64,000 nucleotides of DNA from Aureitalea sp. L0-47 (GTDB lineage: Bacteria > Bacteroidota > Bacteroidia > Flavobacteriales > Flavobacteriaceae). Shown here in pieces: positions 45,469-54,070 of the stretch. The translations under genes were made by a program, and so were the position numbers. A model generated the notes under the pieces. The model saw nothing but the letters and a program-made list of their open reading frames with translations. It was not told the origin of the DNA and did no database searches. The stretch is from assembly GCF_026126405.1 (NCBI RefSeq), contig NZ_JAFMTQ010000007.1, positions 101,418 to 165,417 of the forward strand, read 5' to 3'. Positions within the stretch are counted from its first letter, which is position 1, and each line of letters starts with the position of its first letter.

Positions 45469-46416
45469 TTATTCTGAACCCAACGTCTGAACAAGTAACC
45501 AGGCATCCGAGTTCTCATTGTTCTTGATAGACCGAAGTTCTCTCAGGGCATCAAGTCTGTCCACGTGTGAACTGTATATCACCTGGTGTAATCCGTATCG
45601 ATTCTTACCAATCAGTTTAGGAGAATATCCTTTTGCCGTCAATTGCTTTAATTTCTTAAAGGCGTTATCCTCAATTCTGAAGGCTCCAGCCACTATGTGA
45701 TATCGCCCCGTTTCTTTAGGAACACTGATGTTCATGGCTGGAAGAGGATCTGAAATGATAAAAGTAGCTTCCTGAATGTCGTTCTCTACCCTGAGATCGG
45801 CTTTCTCCTTTTCGGAAAAATTGTGTTTCTGAACATTGCCTTCGTAGATCTTCATACCGCCTAAGCTGCTTAACGCGATAGCTATCAAGCCAATGGCAGC
45901 ATATTTCATGTAAGGCACAACAACTCGCCTACCAGGCGCGAACAATAAAGGAGCGGGCTCTTTCTCTCTTGAAGCCTGGGCATGCTGTTCGGCAGATCGT
46001 GCTATTTCCGGAGAAACGAAAGCTGTGAGGCCAAATGAAGCCGTGTCGTAGTTTTCTGAACTGGAAGGCACAAATTGAACCGAACCTTCTTTGTTCAACT
46101 GAAAATCACCAATACCCTGCATGGATATCATATTTCCGTCGTTCAGTTTTTGAGACAACCTGGAGGTAAAGCTACGAATTCGCTGAAGGGCCGTTTCATA
46201 GCTGCAACTATCGGCGGCCGCGATATAATTGGCCAGTAAACCATCATTGGTTTGAAGTTGCCGATTAAAAGAAACCAATTTGGCCGGTGGGTGGAAGGTA
46301 TGCGTATCCTTGTCAATGGTAGCTGAACGAAAATTCGTTAAGAAGGCACCAAATCCAGGAACGATCACACATTCGTACCGATATAATAGATCCTTGATGT
46401 AGGTTTCCAATTGCAT
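45469..46416 (-). CDS. HU-like (CCDC81 type) domain plus SPOR membrane protein
   Basis: A 315-residue protein with three parts. Residues 1-130 form an HU-like module (YIKDLLYRYECVIVPGFG, LVSFNRQLQTNDGLLANYI and MISMQGIGDF), as in the prokaryotic CCDC81-type HU domains; a membrane helix follows (VPYMKYAAIGLIAIALSSLGG); and the C-terminus is a SPOR domain (RYHIVAGAFRIEDNAFKKL), which binds denuded peptidoglycan at the septum. ATG at 46416 opens the HU domain; upstream in-frame codons lie within or beyond the predicted promoter and are rejected. It could link the envelope at the division site with DNA or protein inside the cell; that role is inferred. Confidence 0.85.
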   Translation of the reverse strand: MQLETYIKDLLYRYECVIVPGFGAFLTNFRSATIDKDTHTFHPPAKLVSFNRQLQTNDGLLANYIAAADSCSYETALQRIRSFTSRLSQKLNDGNMISMQGIGDFQLNKEGSVQFVPSSSENYDTASFGLTAFVSPEIARSAEQHAQASREKEPAPLLFAPGRRVVVPYMKYAAIGLIAIALSSLGGMKIYEGNVQKHNFSEKEKADLRVENDIQEATFIISDPLPAMNISVPKETGRYHIVAGAFRIEDNAFKKLKQLTAKGYSPKLIGKNRYGLHQVIYSSHVDRLDALRELRSIKNNENSDAWLLVQTLGSE

Positions 46417-46421
46417 TAAAA

Positions 46422-46452
46422 CAAACTTATAGGTTTTTTCAGTGCATATCAA
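46422..46452 (-). promoter_or_regulatory. Near-leaderless promoter for the HU-SPOR gene
   Basis: On the minus strand TTG (46450-46452), a 20-base spacer and TAAGTTTG (46422-46429) match the consensus perfectly, but the ATG at 46416 follows only five bases later, so the transcript would have almost no leader. Confidence 0.58.
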
Positions 46453-46491
46453 CATCCCGTGTACGATTTTATTAACAACCTGAAATTGTTG

Positions 46492-46499
46492 TATTTTTG
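46492..46499 (+). promoter_or_regulatory. -7 element upstream of dprA
   Basis: TATTTTTG fits TAnnTTTG and lies 27 bases before the ATG at 46527. A competing TTG start at 46497 would overlap this element, which supports the ATG. There is no good -33 TTG. Confidence 0.4.
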
Positions 46500-46526
46500 G
46501 AAGGCTCCCCAATTAGTTGTACCGGA

Positions 46527-47633
46527 ATGCTTAGTAGAATCGAATTGCGCCATTTGCTGGCGCTACAGCGTGTTCCGAACCTTGGTGATACTTCAGTAAA
46601 GAAACTAATCCATCACGTAGGTTCGGCCGAAGGAGTTTTTAAAGAAAGTAGGAAGAACTTACTTAAAATAGAAGGGATCACGTCCTTCCGACTCAAAGAG
46701 TTTAATCCAAAGATCATACTCGACCTTGCGGACGAAGAATTAGCCTTTATCCATTCGAACGAGATTTCTGTTCTTCATTTTAAAGATGAGGATTACCCCA
46801 ATCTACTCAAGCAGTGTTATGATGCACCCTTACTGATCTTTACAAAGGGAAGCTTTAATCTTAAAAATCGTCCAATTATCAGTATAGTAGGGACGAGGAA
46901 TGCCACTACTTATGGAGCTACCATGTGCGAAAAGCTGGTTTCCGAACTAGCGGTTCTCAACCCAGTGATCGTATCCGGGTTCGCTTATGGGATAGACATT
47001 ATTGCTCATAAGGCTGCCCTGGCAAGCGGATTGCAAACGATCTCATGCCTGGCCCATGGGTTGAACCAGATCTATCCTAGGGTACACGAGAAGTATGTGT
47101 CGGCCATTCTCAATAACGGGGGTTTGTTCACGGAGTTCTGGAGCAATGATGCTTTCAATCGAGAAAATTTCCTAAAACGAAACCGAATCATCGCAGGAAT
47201 GAGTGAAGCTACCATCGTCGTGGAATCTGCTGAAAAAGGAGGTAGCCTGGTCACTGCAGATATCGCGAATTCCTATGACCGTGATGTATTCGCATTTCCC
47301 GGAAAAGCGTCCGATAATTTCAGCAAAGGGTGTAACGCCCTGATAAAAACGCAACAGGCGCAAATGATCGAAAGCGCGGCGGATCTTATATATCTGCTGG
47401 GATGGGATCTGGACACGAAGAAACAACAACCTGTTCAAACAGAACTCTTTGTTTCACTTTCCGAAGAGGAAGAAAAAGTAGTGAGTTACCTGAGGCAGGA
47501 AGGAAAAGAAATACTGGATATTATCGCATTAGGTTGCCAATTACCCACGTATAAAACAGCTTCTATACTGCTCAATCTCGAAATGAAAGGCCTTGTTCAA
47601 CCGCTGCCTGGAAAACAGTTTCAGCTTACTTAA
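46527..47633 (+). CDS. dprA: DNA-processing protein DprA
   Basis: Loads RecA onto incoming single-stranded DNA in natural transformation. The Rossmann-like core shows ISIVGTRNATTYGATMCE near residue 117, SGFAYGIDIIAHKAAL and CLAHGLNQIYP, with NRENFLKRNRIIAGMSEATIVVESAEKGGSL as the conserved block (here named by its parts NRENFLKRN and AEKGGSL). A C-terminal winged-helix segment (about 310-368) is present. ATG 46527 gives 368 residues. It is divergent from the HU-SPOR gene and overlaps the convergent trpS end by four bases. Confidence 0.93.
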   Translation: MLSRIELRHLLALQRVPNLGDTSVKKLIHHVGSAEGVFKESRKNLLKIEGITSFRLKEFNPKIILDLADEELAFIHSNEISVLHFKDEDYPNLLKQCYDAPLLIFTKGSFNLKNRPIISIVGTRNATTYGATMCEKLVSELAVLNPVIVSGFAYGIDIIAHKAALASGLQTISCLAHGLNQIYPRVHEKYVSAILNNGGLFTEFWSNDAFNRENFLKRNRIIAGMSEATIVVESAEKGGSLVTADIANSYDRDVFAFPGKASDNFSKGCNALIKTQQAQMIESAADLIYLLGWDLDTKKQQPVQTELFVSLSEEEEKVVSYLRQEGKEILDIIALGCQLPTYKTASILLNLEMKGLVQPLPGKQFQLT

Positions 47634-48598
47634 TAGCCCAGCTTTTTGCGGGTTCTGGACAGCACATCATCTGCCACAACTTTGGCTTTTTTGGCCCCAG
47701 AGGTAAGAATTTCTTCAAGCTCGTTTTTGTTGTTCATGAAGTGAGCGTATCGTTCCCGAGCCTGTTCGAATTTACCTAAAAGCGCCTCGTAAAGTGCTTG
47801 TTTGGCATGGCCATAGCCGTAACCACCCGCGAGGTAGTTGTTTCGCATTTCGGCTACTTCCTCTTCCGAAGCGATCAATTTATACAAGGCGAATACATTG
47901 CATGTATCCGGGTCTTTGGGTTCTTCCAAAGGAGTGCTATCAGTCTGTATGCTCATTACCTGCTTCCGAAGTTTTTTGTCGGGCAGGAATATATCAATGA
48001 TATTATTCTTCGACTTACTCATCTTAGCCCCGTCTATTCCGGGCACCAGCTTTGTGTCCTCCTGGACCTTCGCCTGGGGCAGTACAAAGGTCTCTCCCAT
48101 TTTGGCGTGGAAACGACTGGCGACATCGCGTGTCATCTCAAGGTGTTGTAGCTGATCTTTCCCTACAGGAACTATATCTGCATCGTAAAGAAGGATGTCT
48201 GCAGCCATAAGCATTGGGTAGCTAAATAACCCGGAATTCACATCTTCCAATCGGTCTGCTTTATCTTTGAACGAGTGCGCAAGTGTTAGACGTTGATAAG
48301 GGAAAAAGCAGCTGAGGTACCAGGTGAGTTCGGTTACTTGCGGAATATCGCTTTGCCGATAGAACACCGTCTTTTCGGTATCCAGTCCGAAAGCAAGCCA
48401 GGTTGCCGCTGTACTGTAAGTGTTATCGCGAAGCAATTCAGGATCTTTTATCTGCGTAAGCGAGTGCATATCCGCGATGAAAAGGTAGGAATCATTTTCG
48501 GGATCGTTTGCCATTTGGACCGCCGGTAGAATTGCGCCTAAAATGTTTCCCAGGTGAGGGGTTCCCGTACTTTGTATGCCTGTGAGAATTCGTGCCAT
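47630..48598 (-). CDS. trpS: Tryptophan--tRNA ligase
   Basis: Charges tRNA-Trp. A class I synthetase with the HIGH-like GTPHLGN near residue 11 and the KMSKS loop AKMSKSKNN around residue 196; ADMHSLTQIKDP and PVGKDQLQHLEMTRD are TrpS signatures. Its 322 residues are the normal bacterial length. It is transcribed toward dprA and shares the 104-base gap upstream with the plsC-like gene. Confidence 0.96.
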   Translation of the reverse strand: MARILTGIQSTGTPHLGNILGAILPAVQMANDPENDSYLFIADMHSLTQIKDPELLRDNTYSTAATWLAFGLDTEKTVFYRQSDIPQVTELTWYLSCFFPYQRLTLAHSFKDKADRLEDVNSGLFSYPMLMAADILLYDADIVPVGKDQLQHLEMTRDVASRFHAKMGETFVLPQAKVQEDTKLVPGIDGAKMSKSKNNIIDIFLPDKKLRKQVMSIQTDSTPLEEPKDPDTCNVFALYKLIASEEEVAEMRNNYLAGGYGYGHAKQALYEALLGKFEQARERYAHFMNNKNELEEILTSGAKKAKVVADDVLSRTRKKLGY

Positions 48599-48646
48599 AG
48601 ATTTACCTTGAAAAAGGAGTATACGTTATTTCTTCTGAAATTTCCG

Positions 48647-48654
48647 CAAAGTTA
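48647..48654 (-). promoter_or_regulatory. -7 element upstream of trpS
   Basis: On the minus strand TAACTTTG is an exact TAnnTTTG match 48 bases before the trpS start. The -33 box is weak (CTG near 48677). Confidence 0.4.
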
Positions 48655-48687
48655 AATCATTTAAGGTATTTGATTCAGGCATTTCAC

Positions 48688-48695
48688 TATTTTTG
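48688..48695 (+). promoter_or_regulatory. -7 element upstream of the plsC-like gene
   Basis: TATTTTTG fits TAnnTTTG and ends seven bases before the ATG at 48703. A TTG lies 15 bases upstream (48670-48672), a little short of the usual spacing. It favours ATG 48703 over the TTG start at 48670, which would be upstream of the transcription start. Confidence 0.35.
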
Positions 48696-48702
48696 GTCAT
48701 CT

Positions 48703-49443
48703 ATGGGATTCTTCCGAAATATTTTTATCCTCTTTTACAGGATCTGGTTTTATATACTGGTGGTTCTTCCCATTATTATACTATTCCCTGTCCTCCTTGT
48801 AAGTATAGCCTACGAAAAGTGGTACCCGTTTTTCTTTCGGCTAGCCAGGATCTGGGCTAAGTTCATTCTCTTCGGAATGGGACTCATCCCGGTGGTGAAG
48901 AGAGATACGAAGATCAAGAAAGGCAAGAGCTATATGCTCGTGGCCAATCATACGTCAATGACAGACATCATGCTCATGCTCTACCTTTCTCGGAATCCAT
49001 TCGTTTTTGTTGGGAAGAAAGAACTGGCTAAGATTCCCTTATTCGGATTCTTTTACAAAAGAACCTCTATTCTTGTAGATCGCGCCAATGCCCGGAGCAG
49101 GCGTGAAGTTTTTGAAATGGCTCAAAATAAACTGAATCGCGGATTAAGTGTCTGTATATTCCCTGAAGGTGGCGTGCCCGACGAAAAGATCATCCTGGAC
49201 GAGTTTAAGGATGGCGCCTTCCGCCTGGCCATCGAACACGGTATTCCGGTGATCCCAATGACATTTCACGATAACAAGAAGCGATTCTCTTACATCTTCT
49301 TTTCAGGTGGGCCGGGAAAACTCCGGGTGAGGATTCATAACGAGATACCTACCGCTATTCTTGAAATAGAAGATAAACGAATGCTGAAAGTGCAGGTTCG
49401 GAAGATAATCCTGGACGAGTTAATGGCTCCTTCACTAAAATAA
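48703..49443 (+). CDS. 1-acyl-sn-glycerol-3-phosphate acyltransferase (PlsC-like)
   Basis: Acylates lysophosphatidate to phosphatidate, or a related glycerolipid, at the inner membrane. The acyltransferase motif NHTSMTDIMLML is the H-x4-D catalytic block near residue 84; FKDGAFRLAIEHG, the FPEGG motif and IPVIPMTF follow as in PlsC. One or two N-terminal hydrophobic helices (about 10-45) anchor it. ATG 48703 gives about 246 residues. It is followed by a small terminator. Alternative: a lipid A or ornithine-lipid acyltransferase. Confidence 0.87.
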   Translation: MGFFRNIFILFYRIWFYILVVLPIIILFPVLLVSIAYEKWYPFFFRLARIWAKFILFGMGLIPVVKRDTKIKKGKSYMLVANHTSMTDIMLMLYLSRNPFVFVGKKELAKIPLFGFFYKRTSILVDRANARSRREVFEMAQNKLNRGLSVCIFPEGGVPDEKIILDEFKDGAFRLAIEHGIPVIPMTFHDNKKRFSYIFFSGGPGKLRVRIHNEIPTAILEIEDKRMLKVQVRKIILDELMAPSLK

Positions 49444-49448
49444 AAAAA

Positions 49449-49476
49449 CCGTCCTATGGCGAAAAGGACGGCTTTC
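49449..49476 (+). terminator. Terminator after the plsC-like gene
   Basis: CCGTCCT (49449-49455), a nine-base loop and AGGACGG (49465-49471) form a seven-base-pair stem just after the stop, followed by CTTTCTC, a weak T-tract. The A-run before it could give some function on the minus strand for the convergent gene. Confidence 0.6.
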
Positions 49477-49526
49477 TCTTCATTGTCTGTTTGGTATCTC
49501 CAAACCTAACCAACTAAAAAACTAAC

Positions 49527-51116
49527 CTAAAACTTAAAACTTAATCCCGTATAGACTCCCATAAAAAATGGATTAAAATCTACCGTGGAGTCTGAATACG
49601 GGTTAAGCTGATATTTGAAAATAGGTTCAATATTAAACTTTAACCTTCGGGAGATTTTATAATCGAAGCCCAGACCAACATTGGTCGTGAAGCTAAGAGA
49701 ATTCAAATTATTGGCTTCGCCCAGTACACTACTGAAATCACCGGCTTCCACCGCGATTTCATTATCCCCGAGGAATAATGTACTGAAACCACCTATCATG
49801 TGGATGCCAAACTTATTATCAACAAGTGCGTATTTAAGCTCCATAGGAACTTCGTAATAGCGAATGCTTTGGTTGATAAAGGCTTCAGCCCCAGTAGACT
49901 TTGGACGAATATCTCCAAATCCACCTTCCGGTGCTGGCCTTATAGTACCTTTATCTACGGCAGTCAGTACTTCACCACCCGTGTTGCCGTAATCTATAGA
50001 GCGCAGTGCTGCACTCACCGGACCGGTTCCCAGTTCAATGTCACCGGTACTATAACTCAAATTGACATTGTGTATACCTGTACGCAGGCTTAACCTGTCT
50101 GAAATTGCATAACTCACATCGGCTCCATAGCTGAAATTAACATCTCCGGATTGGGAGTTATCTGCAAAAGTAGGATCGATAGAAGAACCATTTCCGAAGG
50201 AACTGTAATACACAGGACCTACATTAGGACTAACTTCCCAACGATCTCCGGGAGATTCCTCCTTTGCCACGGCTTCTTCCACTTCCTTGTTTTCCTCAAT
50301 AGCGTCGAAGATAGATTTCTTCTCTTCTTCTGCAGCCTCTTTCACTTCATCAGCCTCTTCTTTCGCTACAGCCTCTTCTATTTTCGCATCTTTTATTTGA
50401 GCACCTTTTTTGATCAAGGGATTTGTTTCGAGTTCTTTCTTATTGACCTCTTCTGTGGCAACTTTTTCAGTCTCTACAACTTTGCGGTCTATTATTTCCT
50501 TAGGATCTTTTTTGAGGAGATCCTTTTTCTCAACTTCAGTTTTCTTTTCTTCTGAATTTTCCTTCGCAACAGCATCTCTTACCACAGGATCGGTAATTAT
50601 CTTCTTGTCACGAATGATAGGGTCCTTGATCTCCGACTTCTTCTTTAATTTAGAATCCGGATCTTCACTGGTAACAGCGGACTCAACCGATTTATCGGTC
50701 TTGATGATCGCATCCTTCGATTCGTTGTTTGTGTATACCTTCTGGTCGTTCTCTACATTTTCCAGCTCATCGGTTTCTTCTGTATCAGAAGCAACATCGG
50801 TATCTTCAATGGCTTTTTCGGTAAGGATGGTATCCTTATCCATATTTTCAAGGTCGGTAGTGTTTTCTATCTTATCCTCTTCGGTAATTTGGGTGTTGTC
50901 TGATCCCCAGTCGAAAACCGAATTACTAATTGTAAGCAGCAATGCGAGTAATGCGGCTACACCTCCAACTTTCCACCAAAGTGGAATTACTTTGCGGTCC
51001 TTCTTCTCCTTCCGAAGCTCAGCCTCAATATTGGCCCATGCGTCTGGTGGAGGAGTCGCCTCAAAGTTTTGGAAGCGTTCCTGAAAAAGCTTATCTATTT
51101 GCTTTTTTTCCTTCAT
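49527..51116 (-). CDS. Anti-sigma-like N-terminus fused to an outer-membrane beta-barrel
   Basis: A 529-residue protein: a short cytoplasmic charged region (MKEKKQIDKLFQERFQNFE and a PPPDAWANIEAEL motif), one membrane helix (about 44-66), a long linker very rich in Lys/Glu/Asp/Val (about 70-290) and a C-terminal barrel (about 300-529) with repeated amphipathic strands, ending in aromatic FKF as outer-membrane proteins do. It follows the ECF sigma gene with a six-base gap on the same strand. The cytoplasmic part thus probably binds that sigma factor and the barrel sits in the outer membrane, so one chain would span both membranes. Confidence 0.72.
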   Translation of the reverse strand: MKEKKQIDKLFQERFQNFEATPPPDAWANIEAELRKEKKDRKVIPLWWKVGGVAALLALLLTISNSVFDWGSDNTQITEEDKIENTTDLENMDKDTILTEKAIEDTDVASDTEETDELENVENDQKVYTNNESKDAIIKTDKSVESAVTSEDPDSKLKKKSEIKDPIIRDKKIITDPVVRDAVAKENSEEKKTEVEKKDLLKKDPKEIIDRKVVETEKVATEEVNKKELETNPLIKKGAQIKDAKIEEAVAKEEADEVKEAAEEEKKSIFDAIEENKEVEEAVAKEESPGDRWEVSPNVGPVYYSSFGNGSSIDPTFADNSQSGDVNFSYGADVSYAISDRLSLRTGIHNVNLSYSTGDIELGTGPVSAALRSIDYGNTGGEVLTAVDKGTIRPAPEGGFGDIRPKSTGAEAFINQSIRYYEVPMELKYALVDNKFGIHMIGGFSTLFLGDNEIAVEAGDFSSVLGEANNLNSLSFTTNVGLGFDYKISRRLKFNIEPIFKYQLNPYSDSTVDFNPFFMGVYTGLSFKF

Positions 51117-51122
51117 CGCTGC

Positions 51123-51653
51123 TTACAACTGCTCTTTGTTATAGATTTCTATCTTTTGTTTTAATATCATTCGCGCTCGTGCCAGGTTAGATTTAGACGT
51201 TCCGTCACTAATTCCTAACATTTCGCCAATCTCTTTATGTGAATAACCGTCCAAAATATAAAGGTTGAAAACCATTCGGTATCGGTCCGGTAATTCCTGG
51301 ATGATCTTCAGAAGAAAGTCCAATGGCAGGGAAGTATCCTCAACCTCGACGTCTTCATCTTCTATCTGATCCTCATTTGTTATGTCAAAGGCGCGTTTTT
51401 TTCTGTACTTCTGAAGGGCGGTGTTCACGGTAATCCGCTTGATCCAGCCTTCGAAAGAACCTTTTCCTTTGAATTGCTCTATACGTTTGAAAATTGTAAT
51501 GAAGGAATCCTGCAAATTATCCTGTGCTTCAGCATAATTGGGAGAATACTTCAGGCAGATCGAGAACAGCGTATTCGAGTACCGCTTATAAAGTTCCGCT
51601 TGCGCTGTGGCATTCTGCTTCTTACATTGTATTATGAGCTCCTCTAAAGTCAA
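51123..51653 (-). CDS. ECF-type RNA polymerase sigma factor
   Basis: A 176-residue sigma factor. Region 2 spans about residues 20-90 (AELYKRYSNTLFSICLKYSP and FEGWIKRITVNTALQKYRKK), a short acidic linker follows (about 92-107), and region 4 covers about 110-170 with the helix-turn-helix ILDGYSHKEIGEMLGISDGTSKS. Regions 3.0-3.2 are absent, as in ECF sigmas. It directs transcription of a small regulon, probably envelope-related. It precedes, with a six-base gap, the anti-sigma-like/barrel gene, the usual sigma/anti-sigma order. Confidence 0.93.
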   Translation of the reverse strand: MTLEELIIQCKKQNATAQAELYKRYSNTLFSICLKYSPNYAEAQDNLQDSFITIFKRIEQFKGKGSFEGWIKRITVNTALQKYRKKRAFDITNEDQIEDEDVEVEDTSLPLDFLLKIIQELPDRYRMVFNLYILDGYSHKEIGEMLGISDGTSKSNLARARMILKQKIEIYNKEQL

Positions 51654-51777
51654 ACGCAGTACCTTGATTAATTGATGCTATACTTTTCTAAACTTTGAAA
51701 GTAGCAACCGGATTAACCGAGGTTTCTACACGCTGTAGATGTTTCAGGATTAAAATGGTTGCGTTGTATACGAAAGA

Positions 51778-52785
51778 TTATGCCTGTACAGCTTCAATGG
51801 CTTCCTTGATTTTTTGTTCCAGTTCGTCCATGAGTTCGGGGTTGTCCAGAAGAAGGGTTTTCACAGCATCTCTTCCCTGACCTAATTTGGTATCATCATA
51901 ACTGAACCAGGAACCGCTTTTTTTGATGATCTCATAATCCACACCAAGGTCGATGATCTCACCTACTTTAGAGATTCCGGTGCCGTACATAATATCGAAT
52001 TCGGCAGTCTTGAAAGGTGGGGCCACCTTGTTTTTTACCACTTTTACACGGGTTTTATTTCCTCTAACCTCGCTGTTTGAATCTTTGATCTGTGTAGATC
52101 TCCTGATGTCCAAACGTACAGAGGCGTAAAATTTCAATGCATTACCTCCTGTAGTGGTTTCAGGATTTCCAAACATCACACCGATCTTTTCGCGAAGCTG
52201 GTTGATAAAGATCACCGTACAGTTGGTCTTACTTATCGATCCGGTAAGTTTACGAAGTGCCTGAGACATCAAACGTGCATGCAGTCCCATTTTGCTGTCA
52301 CCCATCTCACCTTCGATCTCACTCTTAGGGGTTAGTGCGGCAACCGAGTCTACAACTATGATATCGATGGCCCCACTCCGGATAAGGTTATCAGCTATTT
52401 CAAGGGCCTGCTCCCCGTTATCCGGTTGTGAAATGATGAGGTTTTCTATGTCGATGCCTAACTTTTCAGCGTAATAACGGTCGAATGCATGTTCAGCGTC
52501 AATAAAAGCTGCAATTCCGCCTTTTTTCTGTGCTTCTGCTATGGCATGCAGGGTAAGTGTGGTTTTTCCTGAAGACTCAGGGCCATAAATTTCAACAACT
52601 CTCCCCCTGGGATAACCGCCAACTCCCAGTGCAAGGTCCAGGCCTAAAGAACCTGAAGGGATCACTTCCACTTCCTGCACAGCGCTGTCTCCCATTTTCA
52701 TGACAGTTCCTTTTCCGTAGGTTTTGTCAAGTTTGTCCAGGGTAAGTTTTAATGCTTTTAATTTTGCGTCTTTTTCTTTACTCAT
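51778..52785 (-). CDS. recA: Recombinase RecA
   Basis: The homologous-recombination and SOS ATPase. [20 protein letters not shown] is the Walker A block at about residues 70-89, [20 protein letters not shown] is the Walker B/L1 region and [27 protein letters not shown] is L2 with the conserved catalytic Gln (named here by its ends [10 protein letters not shown] and GGNALKFY). Its 335 residues match the family. It is divergent from trhO. A promoter-like sequence precedes it; no LexA-type box is obvious by eye. Confidence 0.97.
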   Translation of the reverse strand: MSKEKDAKLKALKLTLDKLDKTYGKGTVMKMGDSAVQEVEVIPSGSLGLDLALGVGGYPRGRVVEIYGPESSGKTTLTLHAIAEAQKKGGIAAFIDAEHAFDRYYAEKLGIDIENLIISQPDNGEQALEIADNLIRSGAIDIIVVDSVAALTPKSEIEGEMGDSKMGLHARLMSQALRKLTGSISKTNCTVIFINQLREKIGVMFGNPETTTGGNALKFYASVRLDIRRSTQIKDSNSEVRGNKTRVKVVKNKVAPPFKTAEFDIMYGTGISKVGEIIDLGVDYEIIKKSGSWFSYDDTKLGQGRDAVKTLLLDNPELMDELEQKIKEAIEAVQA

Positions 52786-52816
52786 TGTACTAAGATTTTA
52801 TTAGGGAGTCAGTAGG

Positions 52817-52847
52817 CTAAGGTACTATTTCTTTATGTTCGTAGCAA
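52817..52847 (-). promoter_or_regulatory. Promoter-like sequence for recA
   Basis: On the minus strand TTG (52845-52847), a 20-base spacer and TACCTTAG (52817-52824, seven of eight bases of TAnnTTTG) lie 31 bases before the recA ATG. Confidence 0.45.
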
Positions 52848-52873
52848 CTTCAAAAACGGGGCCTCCTTATTTT

Positions 52874-52903
52874 TTGTTAACATGAAGTAAAACAGTAATT
52901 TTA
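52874..52903 (+). promoter_or_regulatory. Promoter-like sequence for trhO
   Basis: TTG (52874-52876), a 19-base spacer and TAATTTTA (52896-52903, seven of eight bases of TAnnTTTG) lie 44 bases before the trhO ATG, in the recA-trhO divergent gap. Confidence 0.45.
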
Positions 52904-52947
52904 CGCCCTTATTAACAACTATCTTTTCACTAAAAACAACGTATAGC

Positions 52948-53979
52948 ATGCAACTGTACAATACTTTAAGTGCAAAGGAAAGAGCTGCTTTGCTGGAAGA
53001 AGCCGGGGAGGACAGGCTTACTCTTTCTTTTTATCAATATGCCAAAATTGGCAACCCTGAACTATTTAGGAATCACCTCTTCATCGCATGGAATGAGATG
53101 GAAGTGCTTGGGCGTATTTATGTGGCCAATGAAGGGATCAATGCTCAGCTTTCCGTGCCAGCCGGGAACTTTGAGAAATTCAAAGAATTTCTTGATGGGA
53201 TCTATTTTCTGAAGGACGTCCGCCTGAATATCGCGATCGAGCAAGACCTGAAATCCTTTCTGAAACTCAAGGTAAAAGTTAGGCAAAAGATCGTTGCCGA
53301 TGGCCTTAACGACGACACCTTCGATGTAACGAATAAAGGAGTTCACGTAAATGCCGAACGTTTCAACGAGCTTATCGAGGATCCAAACACAGTGTTGGTC
53401 GATATGCGAAATCATTACGAAAGCGAGATCGGTCATTTCAAAGGAGCCGTTACTCCGGATGTGGATACCTTCCGCGATTCCTTGCCCATTATCGAAGAAG
53501 ATCTTTCAGAATACAAAGAAGACAAAAACCTGGTGATGTATTGTACCGGCGGGATTCGCTGTGAAAAGGCGAGTGCCTATTACAAACATAAAGGCTTCAA
53601 AAAGGTGTTCCAGCTGGAAGGCGGTATCATTGAATATGCCAGACAGGTTAACAACAAGGGCCTGGAGAACAAATTCATAGGAAAGAACTTTGTGTTCGAT
53701 CACCGGAGGGGAGAGCGCATTTCTGAAGAGATAATCTCACAATGCCACCAGTGCGGAAAGTCATGCGACACCCATGTGAACTGTGCCAATGAGGCCTGTC
53801 ATCTGTTGTTTATACAGTGCGATGAGTGTGCCGAAAAGATGGAAAACTGCTGCAGCCAGGAATGTGTGGATGTAATTCATCTACCCTACGAAGAGCAAAA
53901 AAAGCTGAGAAGCGGCAAGCATAACAGTAACAAGATCTTCAAAAAGGGCCGTTCGGAAAAACTGAAATTCAAGAAGTAG
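52948..53979 (+). CDS. trhO: tRNA uridine(34) hydroxylase TrhO (rhodanese family)
   Basis: Oxygen-dependent hydroxylation of uridine at tRNA position 34. The N-terminal YceA-like domain (about 1-115) contains VANEGINAQLSVP; the rhodanese domain follows (LVDMRNHYESEIGHFKGA and the active-site CTGGIRCEKASAY near residue 199, as in TrhO); and the C-terminus has a cysteine-rich segment (QCHQCGKSCD, CANEACHLLFIQCDECAEKME and CCSQECVD), probably a metal site, plus a basic tail. At 343 residues it is full length. It is divergent from recA. Confidence 0.92.
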   Translation: MQLYNTLSAKERAALLEEAGEDRLTLSFYQYAKIGNPELFRNHLFIAWNEMEVLGRIYVANEGINAQLSVPAGNFEKFKEFLDGIYFLKDVRLNIAIEQDLKSFLKLKVKVRQKIVADGLNDDTFDVTNKGVHVNAERFNELIEDPNTVLVDMRNHYESEIGHFKGAVTPDVDTFRDSLPIIEEDLSEYKEDKNLVMYCTGGIRCEKASAYYKHKGFKKVFQLEGGIIEYARQVNNKGLENKFIGKNFVFDHRRGERISEEIISQCHQCGKSCDTHVNCANEACHLLFIQCDECAEKMENCCSQECVDVIHLPYEEQKKLRSGKHNSNKIFKKGRSEKLKFKK

Positions 53980-54033
53980 GGCTTCTTACATTTTTGGTAT
54001 CTTTACGGCATAGAGTAATTGTTTAATCTTCGT

Positions 54034-54055
54034 CCCTGTAGTATGCACTGCAGGG
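54034..54055 (+). other. Hairpin in the ricT leader
   Basis: CCCTGTAG (54034-54041), loop TATGCA, CTGCAGGG (54048-54055) form an eight-base-pair stem with one G-U pair, 15 bases before the ricT start. No T-tract follows, so it is not a plain terminator; it could affect ricT translation or be chance. Confidence 0.35.
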
Positions 54056-54070
54056 CTTCACATATAAAAT

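Noticed and set aside
47794..48155. Three nested plus-strand frames within trpS
   Set aside because: trpS on the minus strand has intact HIGH and KMSKS motifs; the plus frames are chance openings without motifs.
50410..51084. A 224-codon plus-strand frame rich in Ser, Phe and Val
   Set aside because: It lies opposite the Lys/Glu/Asp-rich linker of the minus-strand barrel protein; such codons make long open antisense frames. No signal, motif or promoter supports it.
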